From: Larimichthys crocea
Lineage: Eukaryota; Chordata; Actinopteri; Sciaenidae
Length of the DNA: 64,000 nucleotides
Assembly (NCBI RefSeq): GCF_000972845.2
Contig: NC_040018.1
Coordinates: 9,769,157-9,833,156 of the forward strand
Reading direction: 5' to 3'
The notes under the pieces are model-generated. The model was not told the origin of the DNA. It made no database searches and was given only the letters and a program-made list of their open reading frames with translations. Made by a program: the position numbers and the translations under genes. Of the stretch, positions 34,746-48,600 are shown in pieces. The number at the start of each line of letters is the position of its first letter. Within the stretch, counting starts at the first letter, position 1.

Positions 34746-37700
34746 GTACACAGAGTAACCCTGCCCTTAAAGCACTATATAAGTTTTATAGGGTGGCACC
34801 GCTGTTAAAACAAAAAAAACTTGGCTTGGATTTTATTTCAGCTATCTCTCCAATGATGCAAAAAAAAAAAAAAACAACAGCTATGAATTCACACACAGAC
34901 CAAATATGAAATATAGTGTTTGTGTATGTTTATGCTCAAACTGTAGAGTGTGTATGTGCTTGATAGGGAGCGTTATAATGGAACAAAATAAACAAAGCTA
35001 TGCTTCACCACATCTGCACGAAAAAAGATGCAAGCAAAACCAGAGTAATATATAACTGTTGTCTTTGATGCAATATACAGTATTTACTTTGACGTTGGTC
35101 TGTTACCATAAAGCAGTAAAAATGGACTTATTGGATAAGAGAACTGAGCAGTTTTAGTACAGCACATTCATGCTAAACAAACCATGACCTGACTAATGTA
35201 AGCACAGATGGAAGTTTCATACACAGCTGGTTTTGTGTCCCATCCCAAGGGTAAACATACCGTTTAGGGAAAAAAAAAACCCTTTTATAAACAGATGCTT
35301 CTCTGTGAGCTAAAGTTACTAAAGCAACTTTACAAATAAAAAAAGTTGCTTACAGATTTGACAAATACAGTAAAGCATCGAAATGGATGCACGCATTAAC
35401 ATCTGGACTCACAGGTGAGAAGAATTAAATTAGTATAATTATTCAGTGTTCAAATACAACACTGGAACATATCCAATGTTATGCTGTGATATTAAAGCCT
35501 GAACTTGAAAAAAATAAAAATAAATCTGCTTCACACGTTTATAATTTATGGAATAAATGAGATGAAATCGCTTTAAGTGTTAATTTATTATTCACTCAGG
35601 AGACTTTAAACCTAAAAAATGCAAATGTGTTTATGTGTAAGGCCATAAATTGACTGGTGAAATGTCCAGTGCATACTGGAACAGACTCAAACCCCTTCAT
35701 CAGTACAACAGTAATAAGCAGGGATGGAAATTAATGAATAATTTACACTGAGGTTGGCATCCGTATTGATTGACCTTGGGCTACTTATTGGCACAAAAAC
35801 AACAGAATTGAGCGTAATTTGTTCCGTCTTTACTCTAGTGTCCAGCCTAATCATCACACAGTGACACTGCATGAGAAACGAATCCTCTGTAACTTCTACC
35901 ACATTTGAACACAATGAAAACGAGAGCCCGGACGCTGTTCTTAGCATCAGTACTGAAGCACTATCAGAACATTCAGCAGAATACAAACATTGTGAATCAA
36001 GGCAGAAACGTTACAGGAATGGAGGAGATATTGTAGCACTGTTAGAGGACAGTCTGCACCAGTCCACCAGTTTCTAGGTCACGTGGAGACCACTTGGTAT
36101 TGTGGATTTGAACCGTGTCTCTGTACCGGGGGATTTAAATGATATAAAGTGTGACTAAGAGGTATTTTAAAACGTGGGAAGGGAAGCAGCACAAAATGGC
36201 CAGTTCCTTGTTCCGCTCACAGCAATGGAGTTAGCTTACTTCAGTCACAATGGCCCCGCATTTTGTGATTCAGTGCTTTGAATAATGCACTAAATAGGAT
36301 TTCCTTGGACACACTGTGGTTTATTTCAGCTTGCATGCCTACCCACATAGATGCGTTTAGTTCACAAGGCTCTGCTGTGTTAAAGCAAGGTAAACACCTT
36401 CTACCTTCAGGCAGACGTTCATACCACACTATGTCATGGGAAACGGTGGTGGGCTAAGCAGCCTGGTGATGAGCAGTGAGGCGGGAGCTGGGGCAGATTC
36501 CAGTACATGCTGTGGATTTCTGGCAGCATCTACAGACAAGCTGCTCAGAGGGTAAAACAGCCAGGTTTGGTGGACCAGTTTGGGGGCCAAATTTAGCTTC
36601 AGATAGCATATTTACTCTGATTTGCAGTGCAACTGGAGATAATGTGGTGTCCAGGCTGTGTGCTAGGGTATAGTGAGGACTGTGTGATAGAAGATGTCCC
36701 CTTGTTTACCTCCTGGACAGACTTGCCGGTTCAGGTTTTCAGGTTTTCTCTGAGGGCAGTGCCTGTGAATAATGGCAACAGAGATGATTACATCCTGTCT
36801 GTTGGTGATTTAACAAGGAAACTTTTACTCACATGACAGAGTCTAGTGATTGGTTAATTAATCAGACTGTCTTCAGGCTAGCGCACTAAAAATGCTGCAG
36901 TACACAATCTGTGTAGAGCATTACAATGCATACTGGCTACACTGTTGGTATTTACATGCAGGGGGATGTTAATTAATCCATCTTTTCCCTGCATATAGTA
37001 CACATTTATATGAGATACAAGGGAAAGATGTGATGAAATGTATTGTACCTGCACCTCTCCCCTCGGTTTCCAGGTTTATTGTTCATCATTAAATTTATGC
37101 GGAAACAAAAAAAAAAACAGTACTGTCCTCTGCTTTTAAATCTCAAGCTGCAGCAGCCGCAGCAGCAATCAACAAATAAAATAACCGGCGTTGTATTTTT
37201 CTCCTGTATCTATGTAAGCGAGGACTGTGGGAAATGATGTTGCACTGGGAGGAGCACACATCACAAACTTCAGGCTTCATTGTCTCTGACAGTTCACATG
37301 TTTGAGATGTGTAGGTGTGAAAGACTTGTCATTGACGCTCATTACGCCTGAGCGGGTGAGACTGGAAAACTGATAGGAAGTGTTTGTAAAGACAGGGGTT
37401 CCCAGAAGAATGAGCAGGAAATGAAACTAGGCAGAGGAACTAACTACCGCACAACAAAACCTCACCATTGTTTTCTAATTTACCAGCAAATCTTCCTGCA
37501 GCGTAAACCATACTGTGCGTATCTCCCAAGCAGCTGTCCACCACAATAGGTTCCTAACCCACGTTTTTCTTTTTCAGCAAAAACTGGCAGACTGACACAG
37601 ATTACTGCAAGTTTATTTTCCTTTTAAAGCTACATTTTATTATGTGTTGTGAGAGACTGGGGCATTAAAACCCCAACAACCACATCCATGAAGAGTATTT

Positions 37701-40029
37701 TATCGTCTCTGATGCGTCAGATGGGGCGCACATTGCTAATTCAGCAAAGCATTAAAGTACTGGCAAAAAAAAAAAGGGTACAGACATAGAAGATGTTTAA
37801 AAAATGGCAAACTGTTCCAAATAAACTGTGAGGAAGAAAAGCAGATGCGGGGGAAGGCTTGTGTGTAGTGATAAGTGAAGCTGCTTTTTAAAAAAACGAG
37901 GTGTTAGAAGGTGGCCACATTGATCTGCTGCGTCTGTCCACGTGCATTAATCCTAATTCATTTTCAGAGACAGGTCGCTGTTGAGTGAGCCCGGTTGATT
38001 ACACATCAGTTTCTGTCAGATTTCCATCTATTTTGACAGACAGAGTCACCTCTGGACAGAGGGATTCATCATCCTCTATTAAGCAAATGACGTGTAAACT
38101 GAGACAACCCAGTTCACACCATCCTATTATTTTTAACTCAGCATTAATAGATATGAAATGAAGATTCAAAATAGCCAGGGGATATGTTGGAATGATTATA
38201 CTGTAGGTTACATGTTTTTTTTTTTACTGAAAACATTTCATGAACAAAACCTTCCACACTTCTATGGTCACCAAAACCACCTAAGAGACTTAGATCCAAC
38301 TTGTGACACTGTGGTTGCAATGGATCCAGGTCTTACTTTTCTCTGGCCAAAGCCTGTTAGTTCACGTCTCCTATCTGAAACCACTGTGAACGTCCTAATC
38401 TATAAGAACAGTTAAAGTCAGCCCACAGCAGACTTGATACATGCAGACAAAAATAGTACAGAGAGCAAAAAAGAGCAACAATCGATTTGGAATTGATTGA
38501 TTTAGAAAAAAAAAGGTATAGTGTTACAAACTGTAGCACAATACATGACGTGTCTTAATTACAGGTATCATAAGTACCAACTTCTCAGGTGTCCGACAGC
38601 CATAATCATTTGATTTAAAAATGTAGTTCTGACTCCACAAAGTATACAGTTCTTATTTCTAGATCTTTGTCAGCAAAAATGTAATATAGAGTTTAGAAAC
38701 TCCAGCAGCACTCACACCCCGTGGTTGTTACTGCTGCTAAAACATTAGCTCAGCATGCCCAGTGTACTGAATTAGCATTACAGTGTGATTAACTGGTCTT
38801 AACACTTTTTCTTTTTTGCCTGCTGATCTGCACAAAAATTGTGGCTATTAAATAGAAAAAGAAAAAAAACAAAAAAACGTCAAGCGCTGATCTGCAGTAC
38901 ATGCCAGGGTTCCATTAGAGCTGTGACTGGATCCATTTTATGGCATGACTCATGAATTTTACCAATTTGGCCATGTTACCATCGGTCATAATTGGCAGTT
39001 GTGTCTGCAATTGCGTTGGGCGGAGTGATTTCTCAATGACTGATTACTCTGGCAGGAAGAGACTTTCATGTGGGAATAGCGATTTCTACTCCTATTCAGA
39101 GGCTGAAGGATGTTCAGCTCTGGGTTTCTCCATGCATTCAAATTCATGGTGCGTCCCCCTAAATCCTTTAGGCCTCTTGGTGTAGTGTTGCTACAGTAAC
39201 AAATGCACAACAAAGTATAGATACATGGTGCCTATCAACACTGGATTACTGTGATTGATTGAAGAAATAAACACTGATCATTTTTACACTTTTTCCTTGC
39301 TGAGAAAATGGTCATTGTCAGATCGTTTCCTGGCCTTGGCACTGTGCTGAAACGTCAAATGGAGCATGGAGAAAGGCCTGGCCGCTGCTAATGACTGATT
39401 TACTTTCTTTCCAACTGCATCCCCATTTCAACTGTGCTCAACAACAAACAACCCATTAGGGAGGCTCAAAATACTTAGAATCTGGTCAAATAAATCAATA
39501 ATGGGATCCCCTAAGGACATCCATCACATTCTTTCTCCGAGAATTTGTGTAATGGAGAAATTGACAGTAATGTCCTGTCAGCAGTGTTAGTTTAAGCTGA
39601 TAGAGAACAAAGTCATTTCTGTCAGAACTGTGTCATCAGACATCTGCTTATCACTGGCAAAATAAATGAACAATATGAATGTTGTTGTACACCCAAGGTA
39701 TGGACTTCTTCTCAACGCCCTATGAATGTAAATGTGAATGTGGAACACGTGGTGGAGATGTCCCAATGCTCCTTCCTCTCTAACACTGTCATTTATCTCA
39801 ACAGTGAATAAAGATTGTGAGCAGAGGGAGGAGTTAAGCTATTTCCTATCAATGCTACATTTTGCATGCTGGACAAAGAATCTTATTCAAGAGAAAGGAA
39901 GTGTTTGATTTCAGCTGTTTATTTGTAGAACAATGAATCTATAGCCACGATGGCAGCCCTGTGAGGGTGGGAAGCAAAGGAGTACTTTAGAGTTAATGCT
40001 AACATCATTAACCAGTAGCATGTACTGTA

Positions 40030-40425
40030 TATTGCATAGACAGTATAGAACATGGACGTTGTATCTGTGCTGGCCACCGCCATTTTGGCAGTCCTGCCTC
40101 AAAAATGATAAACAAGCCACCTGTACTGGCATCCACCTGTCCATAAAAGCGGCCACGTTCTTAATTCTGCATAATTTTAAGCCTTAATATAATTTGAACA
40201 GGCAAGTTAAATAGAAATTCTGCCTCAGTACAGTTGTCATGAATGGTGAAATTATCTATATAGACCAAAACTGTTTTTTGTACCAGGCTGTAAAACATGT
40301 TTATTTCTGCTGTGAAGTTGGACATTTTAATATGGGGACTTATGGAGATTGACATGTTATGTAGCCAGCCTCAGTTTTTGGCACTTCCACATTGGCTTCA
40401 CTTCACGGAGGTTCCCGCTTAAAAT
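40030..40425 (+). repeat. dispersed teleost repeat A, copy 2
   Basis: Plus-strand copy with 'ccaccgccattttggcag', 'cataattttaagccttaata', 'accaaaactgttttttgtac', 'aagttggacattttaatatg' and 'ggcacttccacattggcttc'. The same ordered words recur at 53745-54010, giving roughly 80-90 percent identity by eye over 200 bases. Repeat B begins at about 40470. Confidence 0.75.
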
Positions 40426-40469
40426 ATTGTTTACCATGTTCGCCATCTTGCAGTAGTTAATATTGTTTT

Positions 40470-40640
40470 TTATGTTAGTATGTTAGCATTTGAGCTCAAC
40501 ACAAAGTACAGCTGACAGGAGTCAAATTTTGATTTGATTATGGCACTAGAGTGATAGTAAAATCAGAGGATCATCCTGGCTCCTCGACCAGTTTCATGGC
40601 AATCCATCTGTTAGTTTGATTAAGTTGTGGACTGGCAATG
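40470..40640 (+). repeat. dispersed teleost repeat B fragment
   Basis: The words 'gttagcatttgagctcaaca', 'gatggcgct'-like 'gattatggcactaga', 'aaatcagaggatca' and 'tttcatggcaatccatctgt' are those of a very common fish dispersed repeat that I recognise from its wording but cannot classify. It follows repeat A with a gap of about 45 bases. Confidence 0.55.
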
Positions 40641-41169
40641 CAATTCCTAATGCTATGCCACTAGCATCTACAATGTAACCACAGTCAGCTCCTAGTGCAC
40701 TAAATTTTTCATTTTTACCTTTGTAGCTGGCATCAAAAATTGTATCTATTTTAATTAAACATCAACGCCTCTGTGGGCTGCCATCGTTTTTGTGATTTTT
40801 TAAACAAGTCAGAACTTTATACTTTATGCACATAAACTACAAAAAACAACATTTTTGATACTTTGTGTGGTCAGTGCTATGTAAAGGGAATGCACAAGAG
40901 CCTTCTCTAAAGAAGAAGAGAGGAGTTTTTTTCTTTGAATTAGAAGGTCATTCAGTCCCAGTGATGAATCAGCACCACAGAAAGACAGATTTCATTGTAA
41001 ACACTGGAGGGCCATACCATTAATATACATTATACAGTATCAGAAAGTAAATTAGTATTCATTTGTGGGTGAGAATAGTCCAGTAGTTGCACTTAAATCG
41101 AGAATCACAGACAAAGCAAAATACAGCAAGATGATCATAAATCAAAGCACATATAAAAACTAGAAAAAG

Positions 41170-41188
41170 TTTTTTTTTTTTTTTTTTT
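41170..41188. repeat. poly-T tract, 19 bp
   Basis: Pure T run within the gpc6 large intron; no element recognised beside it. Confidence 0.85.
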
Positions 41189-42511
41189 GAGCTCAAAAAG
41201 GCCAGGGTCTAAAGCAGCACTTCTTTTGTATTTACAGTACAGTTTGTCCACATGAGGCAAGTCTTTATAATAAACCCAACAAAACAGCTTTAAACTAGCA
41301 GCAAGCTGGGAAAGCAAGAGGATCAGACAGCACGTAGGCACTTGTATAATTCAGTGTTCTGAGATGCACGACAGGCACATTAGCAGAAATCACATAAAAA
41401 CACTGAGACTGAAACACGGATACAGAAAAATGCTCTTGATTAAATATAGATATTAGGAATAATGATGACTGAGAGCTATGCACTCAGTCAAAGACCTCGG
41501 AGGTAGTCACAGTCATATTTACTGAATCTCTGCTCTCTGCTTCTTTGCCTGAAGCAGTTCAATGTTTTTAATCAAACTAGCTGATCTCAGACAAATTCCG
41601 CCACTGAACTGCACCTTTTGACCTTTCCTTCCTTCACAGAATGTGTGCAGAAGCTCGTCACTGATTATGTAATTATTAGCCGCCGCCTTAGCAAATCAAA
41701 CTCTATTATATGCAGATTGGGAGTGGGAATTCAGCCAAAAATGTCAGCCCCATTTCATGTACACAAATGTTGCCTTCCAAGGTTGTCCAGGGTTTGAAGG
41801 CTTCAGGAAGAAGCAAATAAATATTAATGTCATCACCATATGTATTCAGTGGAGTCATGTGGGAAGATACTGCACCAAGCATTTTACTTCAAGTTGTACA
41901 TGTGTATATCTGTATTGAACACATAAAACGTTGCCTTTGAACATAGGTTACACGCAGTGACAAGAACATACTGGCAAGATGCAAAACACTGCAATTTGTG
42001 TTATTATGTCGCATGTAACTGACTGCTGACTGATTATTTGATATTTTAACTAAGGACTGCAGAAAGGCCATCATAAAAGCATTTCCCGGACATAGTCAAG
42101 ATGTCATCAAAATGATGAAAAACAACATTCAATGATCAGAAATTCTTCAGATTCTCCTTTCGAATCATAATCAGTTAATATGTTCAGAGAATTTGCTTTA
42201 GCCCGTCTGCGCCATGCATGGAATCCAAAGCATTCATGCACAACATCATGCACAAACAAAGAGAGCATACTCTGTTTCCATGTCTACTCAAGGCCACAGC
42301 TGGTGATCGAGTTTGTCCCAGCATGCACTTAAGGAAAAGGCAAAGAAACACCCAGGATTCTTTGTTAGGTTTTCACAGGGTTAACAACCTTACATATGCC
42401 GATCCCACCTGTGGGCAAATTATTTTATAGTTGTCCAGACTACATAAATTGTTACGTGGTGGGAAAAACCTGAAGAAAGCACCAAAAGCGGCAAATGCTG
42501 AATTGAATCAG

Positions 42512-42590
42512 CGGGTGATTCAAACTCACAACCTTTTTTATGTAAGGCAAAACCAGTCCTAACCAATGAGTCCAGCATGCTGCCTGTCTA
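42512..42590 (-). repeat. tRNA-like SINE head fragment
   Basis: On the minus strand, ggactcattggttaggactg resembles a degenerate A box and aggttgtgagtttgaatcac a degenerate B box about 35 bases apart. No body or tail is recognisable. Confidence 0.4.
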
Positions 42591-42933
42591 AATTGCTCTA
42601 TTCAAAACAAGGAACGGAAGAAAGACAGTTTTAAATATCGACCTCAGCAGCTTAGCTCAGGCCCAAGACAAGAAAAAAACAACAAATAATTCAACCAAAG
42701 TAAACAAACAGCCGTGTCACAAACAAGCAATCAATATGAACTTTGAATAATGTAAGGAAGTGAAGCTCTATGGGCAGGTTGATTAAAACACCACAAGACA
42801 GATGACTCGGTAAAGTAAGAGGAGCAATGAAAGGCTTACACTGTGTTGCATTGTCCTCCACACAACCCTCTGGGAGCAGCAGAGAAATGAAGAAGAAAGA
42901 GATTTAATTGGACATCGGAGAAAAAGAGCGACT

Positions 42934-42955
42934 GAGAGAGAGAGAGAGAGAGAGA
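42934..42955. repeat. (GA)11 microsatellite
   Basis: Uninterrupted GA dinucleotide run in the gpc6 large intron. Confidence 0.9.
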
Positions 42956-45552
42956 ATAGAGGAAAAAAGAATGTCTATTAGTGGAGCAAGAAGTTAAATG
43001 ATAAATGTTGCTTCTGAAATATCCCAGAGCTTAAACCATTTTATTCACAATGAATTTTCCGCTGTGAAATCAGTTTAAAATCTGCAGCCGTCCAATCTGA
43101 TCAATGCATACAGACGTTATTTCATTCAGTGCAATCAATTCAGCTTGGTAAAATATACATGTACACTATTCAAGTCAATGTTTTAGTGTCCAGGACAGAT
43201 ATATTGCAGCACTGTAGCTAATGAGCTTCACATTTACACGAGGAAAAGCAGATACAGAGTCAGGCACAGATGTGATCAAGTGAGTAAGAAGTCTTACTCC
43301 GAACAGCCCGGCTCACTTTTCTTAGAAGAATTTTTTCTTTTACAAGAAGTTGGCCTGCGAGCATGTACAGATGAATTATTAAACATACTGAAACCTTTTC
43401 TCTAAATGTGCTTTTGCCTTTCAGTAATTTTCTTCCCTTCACACTCTTTTTGATTTGTATGTTATAAAGCAGAGGAGGGTTTGGTTAGGCTTTTTTCAAA
43501 CATGGCCTATATGTAAAGATATGTTCAATTTATGAATAACATTAATTTCAGGATCTGGGCGTGTTTCTTGCAGGTTCATTTCTCAGAATTTGGGGTGTGT
43601 AGACCACTTTAGAGACACAGCATTTAATCTGTTCCTCTGTTCCTGCCTATTTTCCATTTTAATCCTGTCAAACAATTTTTTACAGCTGAACAGAGGTTCA
43701 AGTGGGAGGCGGGGCTCCCCAGGGGGGCTCCGACGGTTTCAGGGGAGGCTCAGTGAATGGAAGTGAAAAAATATCACATTAGTTATTAAATTAGTTATCA
43801 AAAGGAGATCAAATAGAATAGCATAAATGTGTGTGATTTGGTCAAAGAGATAGTTCAGAGTAGTCTGGGGGAATTTGACTGTTTTTCCAACTTTCCCAGA
43901 GTCAGAAACTAAAAATATCCAAGGACAGACTTTTTATTTTATTTTTTTATGTATTTTGTATTAGTCAAAGTTATGTCAAACAGCAATATTCTGCAATTTC
44001 GGCTCAATTATTGGATGTCTATGAGATCAAATAACACAATCATGATCCCATTAGCATCCAGAAATTAAGAAAACCTAACAACCAAACTAGGGTACTGTCA
44101 GCTTTGTCTGCAGGGATGTCCACAGTAAATAAAATAGGGTTTAATAATATCCATGGCCTGACATATAGTTGAACTGTCTTCCAGTGGAAGAACATTTATT
44201 CATGTTAAAAATCTATAATGGTTTTTCAAGATTCTCTGGTGTTTTATTATTAGACTGTAACTCGTTATCTCTGCTTATACCACCGGAGCTTGCTTGAATT
44301 ACTCATCTTGTGTCATGTATGAAAATAATGAAGCTTGACGTGGGCAAAAAATTTTTATCATTTCCTTTAACAATTACATTGTAATATCATATTTAAAGTA
44401 GCGGTAGGTCCTGTGGTGAGAACCTTTAGAGACATCACAGCCGCATACATTTTGGAGCAAAAAGTGCAGAGATGCAGAGGTGGAGGTTACTTGTAGGCTA
44501 CGGAGATCAGAGGTGTGGGGCCTGATTTAACATCTTGTCAACTTGAGTGCCTCTGTGTAGCTATACTGGCGCCTGACACAGACAGCCTCCTACACATTTT
44601 GTTTAAGTGGCATGAGGTGGTGCAATGGATCTTTTTATAGCCTTAATTAATGTCTTAGGATTTGTCATCATGCTGAAGTTTGGTGGGTGGATGTTGAATC
44701 TGATTTAGCCTCTTCGGGACTGATTCCCAGAGCAGTACAAATTCTAGAATATGGTATTTTTTTTTGTGATTAGGTTTCGTAACCTGTTCCTAATGATTTC
44801 TGTTCTTTCCCTGCAGCGATACACGTGGTGAGGAATATAATTCTAAATAATATGTCCGAGTAGGTTATGCAGAAAAACCTGGCTTTGTGACATCTCTGCA
44901 ACCGCTGGCACTCAGGGTGTAAGGAACTGAAAGGTGGAGGACATTGCATGAGGTCTATATGGATTACATGGGCATGGATATAAAATGAATTGTCTTGGAA
45001 TCTCTGAGGGCAGCTATTATAGCTATAAGTTGGCCTTAAGCTCAGTATACCTCCACCCAGTCTGCCTCCACCAATGATAATTCTGGAGCACTCAACACAC
45101 TTCTGTGCAGCTCTGAAAATCACTGAGTCAAACACTTCCTTTAATTCATCATTTACTGGTAGAATTCAGACTTCTTCTATAAAACCCATGATGAATTTGC
45201 TGCTTTAGCTTTAATTAGGCTTCAAAGTGAAAGCCCAACGATTAGAGATTTATTTTAAGAACACACTGATTCTAATACAAATGATTTGTCCTAAGATAGT
45301 TACTACTTTACACTTATCTCTTTCTAAGAACCTCAGAGAGAATCTTAAAATGCCTATACTGTACATATCGTTACTGTCTGATGAAAACCATGTACGTCCC
45401 AAAAATATTTTTTCAGGTGGATGGAAAAAAACAAAAAAAACCCTAACTTTTCTCATATGAATGTACAATTAATTTTTTTTTTAAAAAAGTTTGTAATTTT
45501 ACCATTTATTTATTCATTTCTATATTTTCCATATTGTTGTTTCAGTACGTAC

Positions 45553-45696
45553 CAGTCTATCGAGGCTCGTTCCTGCTGCTGTGGTTGGCCGTTCTTCAGG
45601 GGTGTAGGGTCTGAAACGAGTGTTGAACACATCTGAGATGCCGCGTGCAGACCTGCCTATTCCTGACGGCTTTGGTTGGCCACACCCTTGAAAAAC
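45553..45696 (-). CDS. gpc6: glypican-6 (gpc6), internal coding exon equivalent to human exon 6
   Basis: This 144-nt exon (48 codons, phase 0 at both ends) follows an acceptor ending tttttag and precedes a gtacgt donor. It begins [10 protein letters not shown], containing one of the conserved glypican cysteines, and ends [20 protein letters not shown] then RL. Both blocks match human GPC6 closely; the middle ([12 protein letters not shown]) has diverged. The RSAR tetrapeptide fits the R-x-x-R pattern cut by furin-like convertases in glypicans; use of this site is inferred, not shown. The exon spans the change from folded ectodomain to stalk. The exon contains no ATG, so it gives no Met-initiated frame on its own; only its splice borders and protein wording reveal it. 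Confidence 0.95.
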
Positions 45697-48600
45697 CTAA
45701 AAATCAACAGAGGCAGATCGAATTACCACAGAGAGGAGAGGGCGAGCACAGGGGGGGAAACTGAAAGAGGATACAGACTAGACAGTGTCTAAAACATGTT
45801 TAGCATTCGCAGTATCTGGAGGAAATTGCCTGTTTTTCGAGATTAACACAATAGTCATTCATTATTATGTGATGTAAGCTTCTCATCGCAGTGCTGAACA
45901 GTTAGAAAACAGGTTATCAGCAGTCCAAAGCTGCATGAACTCTGCACCAGGGCTGTATGTAAGTCTGTTCCTTTGTAGAACACACATCCATTTGGATCCA
46001 ACTAAAGTTGTCGTTTGCCTGACATTTTCCCTTGAAATGCCCATGTCAATTTGCTCACAGCACCATTTCTGGTCTGTGATTTGAGATAGAAAAGCATATA
46101 GAGCCTGTCTGGAACCAATACTGCCAGTACCAGAGTCTCCTTTGACAGGTAGTGTCATATTGGTGGCAAAAAATGAATTAAACCTTGATATGTTGTTACT
46201 TCCCTGCACTGAAAGCCATTGTTACAATAAATTATGATCTACATTTGACCAGTATTTCAAGTATTTCAAGGTTAAACCCTCATTTTTTGGTAAAGACTGC
46301 AACAGGCGTATCAGAAAAAAAAACACTATGTATGAGCTGATATTATACTCATGGCACGCACAAGTAGATGTCACAAACTTTTGTGCAACTACATGAAACT
46401 CCTATGAAAGACAGAGACATTTTGGTCATAGGTCAAGATTTTCAAACAGTCTCGGCTCTCTTCTCTCGGTTCAATAACTCAGCTTTGCAGAAACATCGGT
46501 GTCATATTTGATCAAAACCTCAGCTTAGAGGAACATGTTAACTCAATGGTTCACTGCTTTTACCATCTCAGAAACATTTCAAGGAAGATCTGGAAATTGT
46601 CATACGTGCCTCATAACCAGTTAGCTGGACTATTGTAACTGTAAATCTCTCTCCTGTGTCCACCTCATTCAAAATGCTGCTGCCAGACAAAGAAACATGA
46701 TAACACTGATCCTTGCTTTCTTACATTGGTTACTGGTTGCCTATACAATTGACTATAAGATTGTATTGGTTACTTATAAAGCCCTGTGAGGCCTCACTGC
46801 CGGAGATCATCTTCTTAGTTGTTCCATGGTTCAGATTTATACACAAAAGTGACAGAGCCTTTGCAGTCAGGCTCTGAGACTATGGAATGACCTGCCTGAG
46901 GAGATCAGGGCTGCAAACTCTGTCATCTTTTAAATCACTTTTTTATTATTGTAATTATTATAAAGCACTTTGTAACTGCAGATACCATTCTGAATTCCAA
47001 TCATGACAATTGTAGCTTCGGAATTTCTCTATTTTATCAAATATTTAGACTTCTGAGTGACACATAGAAAATAATTATGCGAACACTCTATTCTTGGACA
47101 AACTTTTTGTTCAAAAATTTTACACAGAGAATGTTTTTTTTTTCTTTCCTCAAGTGCAAACTTTGTTGTTTGTAAGGAGACAAAAACACAGATCTATTAT
47201 GACATAAACTTTACATTAATCAATGTGTTGCTCATAGAGGTTCATCGTGAGAATAGATTGTTTTCAGATGACTCGGTCTCTACGGGCTTTTAGGGCCCAA
47301 ACAACACACCTCAAAAGAGCACAGCTCATTAGCATTCCTCTCTGGTTTGTCGGCTGGCCCCTGGCTCAGAGTGTGATGGAGCACTCTAATGTGCTACATG
47401 GCTGTCAAGACAAGAGGCTGTCTTTTCTGTAATATTCATCAGTTCTTCACCATGATTACAATTCCACTATCCTGTACATCTCACAAGCAAACCGATTTTC
47501 AACAGGTCCCTGGCAGCACGAATGGAGGTACAATGCAATGTGGAATGACATATTCCACACAGCGCGGTCATTGGGGGAAGGATTACATATGGTTAAAATG
47601 TGAATGTGGGGAAAGATTGTAATCTCATAGCAATCCGTCAGCAGAGCACAACCTTGCAGGCATGGAGCTTCAAGTGCTTAGACAATGGGTAAGTTGTAAA
47701 TCGCAGCCCTCTTGATATGGAAAAAAATGTGACATCTAATTCACACTGACCTTTGTGACTCAGGCATGGAGATAGAGCACAATACAGCAAAGGATTGGAA
47801 TAAAAAGTTCAGAGATAAACCTGCCTTTTGACCAGAAAGACAGTGAAAAACTATCCTGTGTGCGATAATATCGCCAATGTGCTGCTTCAAATTTGAAACT
47901 ATTCCAAAGATTAGCAATTTAAACTCTAAAGAGGAAATTAGTTCTGTCTCTTGCAAGTTAAACTGTCTCTTAAAGAAATCACCTTTATCTACAACTAAAT
48001 GGTAAGCCAATTACATTGTGGAGGAAATGTGAAGACCGGAGTTGCTGTCCTGCATCCCAGATGTGGTTCAGTCTAGACTCTGGATTAAGGCTATGGATAA
48101 ATTATGTTTAGTTGAAAAAGGAAGCAAACCCTGTCTCAGGCTTTGAGACAGTTAGTGGATACTGCAGAGAACCAAATGAAATACATCAATAATGAATATA
48201 TTGAGATATGCTACTTCTAATTTTATTCATAAAAAATATTGTGATGTGTAGCATTTCTCTCAAAACCTTTTTGTTTTTGTATATTAGTCGAATATAAACG
48301 TGATTTCTAGGAAGCAGGATTGTGTACTGATGTCTGCACTATGAGGCACGGCTATCACAATATCAGATTGTTACTACAGGATTATTGTAGCCAAAATAAT
48401 TCACAGTAATATTGTTGTGATATATATAGAATATAAAAAAAAAAAAATCAAAAGAATCGTGCTATACTATCAATACTTCATTTTTATTGTGTTTTGTTTC
48501 CTATTTGGCAAATGCATGACCTACAATGTTGGAGTGTGGACCACAAAGTGAGTGTGAAAAGAAACTGAAATCATAATATATATTGTATTGTTGTATATGT

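Larger units (their letters stand above)
22228..45552 (-). other. gpc6: gpc6 large intron between exons 6 and 7
   Basis: At 23.3 kb this is the longest complete intron in the window. It holds two copies of a short 'tatagcgcc' dispersed repeat (about 23095 and 31005), a hairpin (24908-24951), a complete non-autonomous hAT element (26508-27084), a MITE-like copy (28639-28993) with an orphan end piece (28020-28043), a (CA)n tract (34708-34741), two adjoining dispersed repeats (40030-40640), a tRNA-like SINE piece (about 42512-42590) and a (GA)n tract. The remaining stretches, including 32000-39900, show no gene I can support; several frames of 100-147 codons there lack motifs. Confidence 0.85.
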
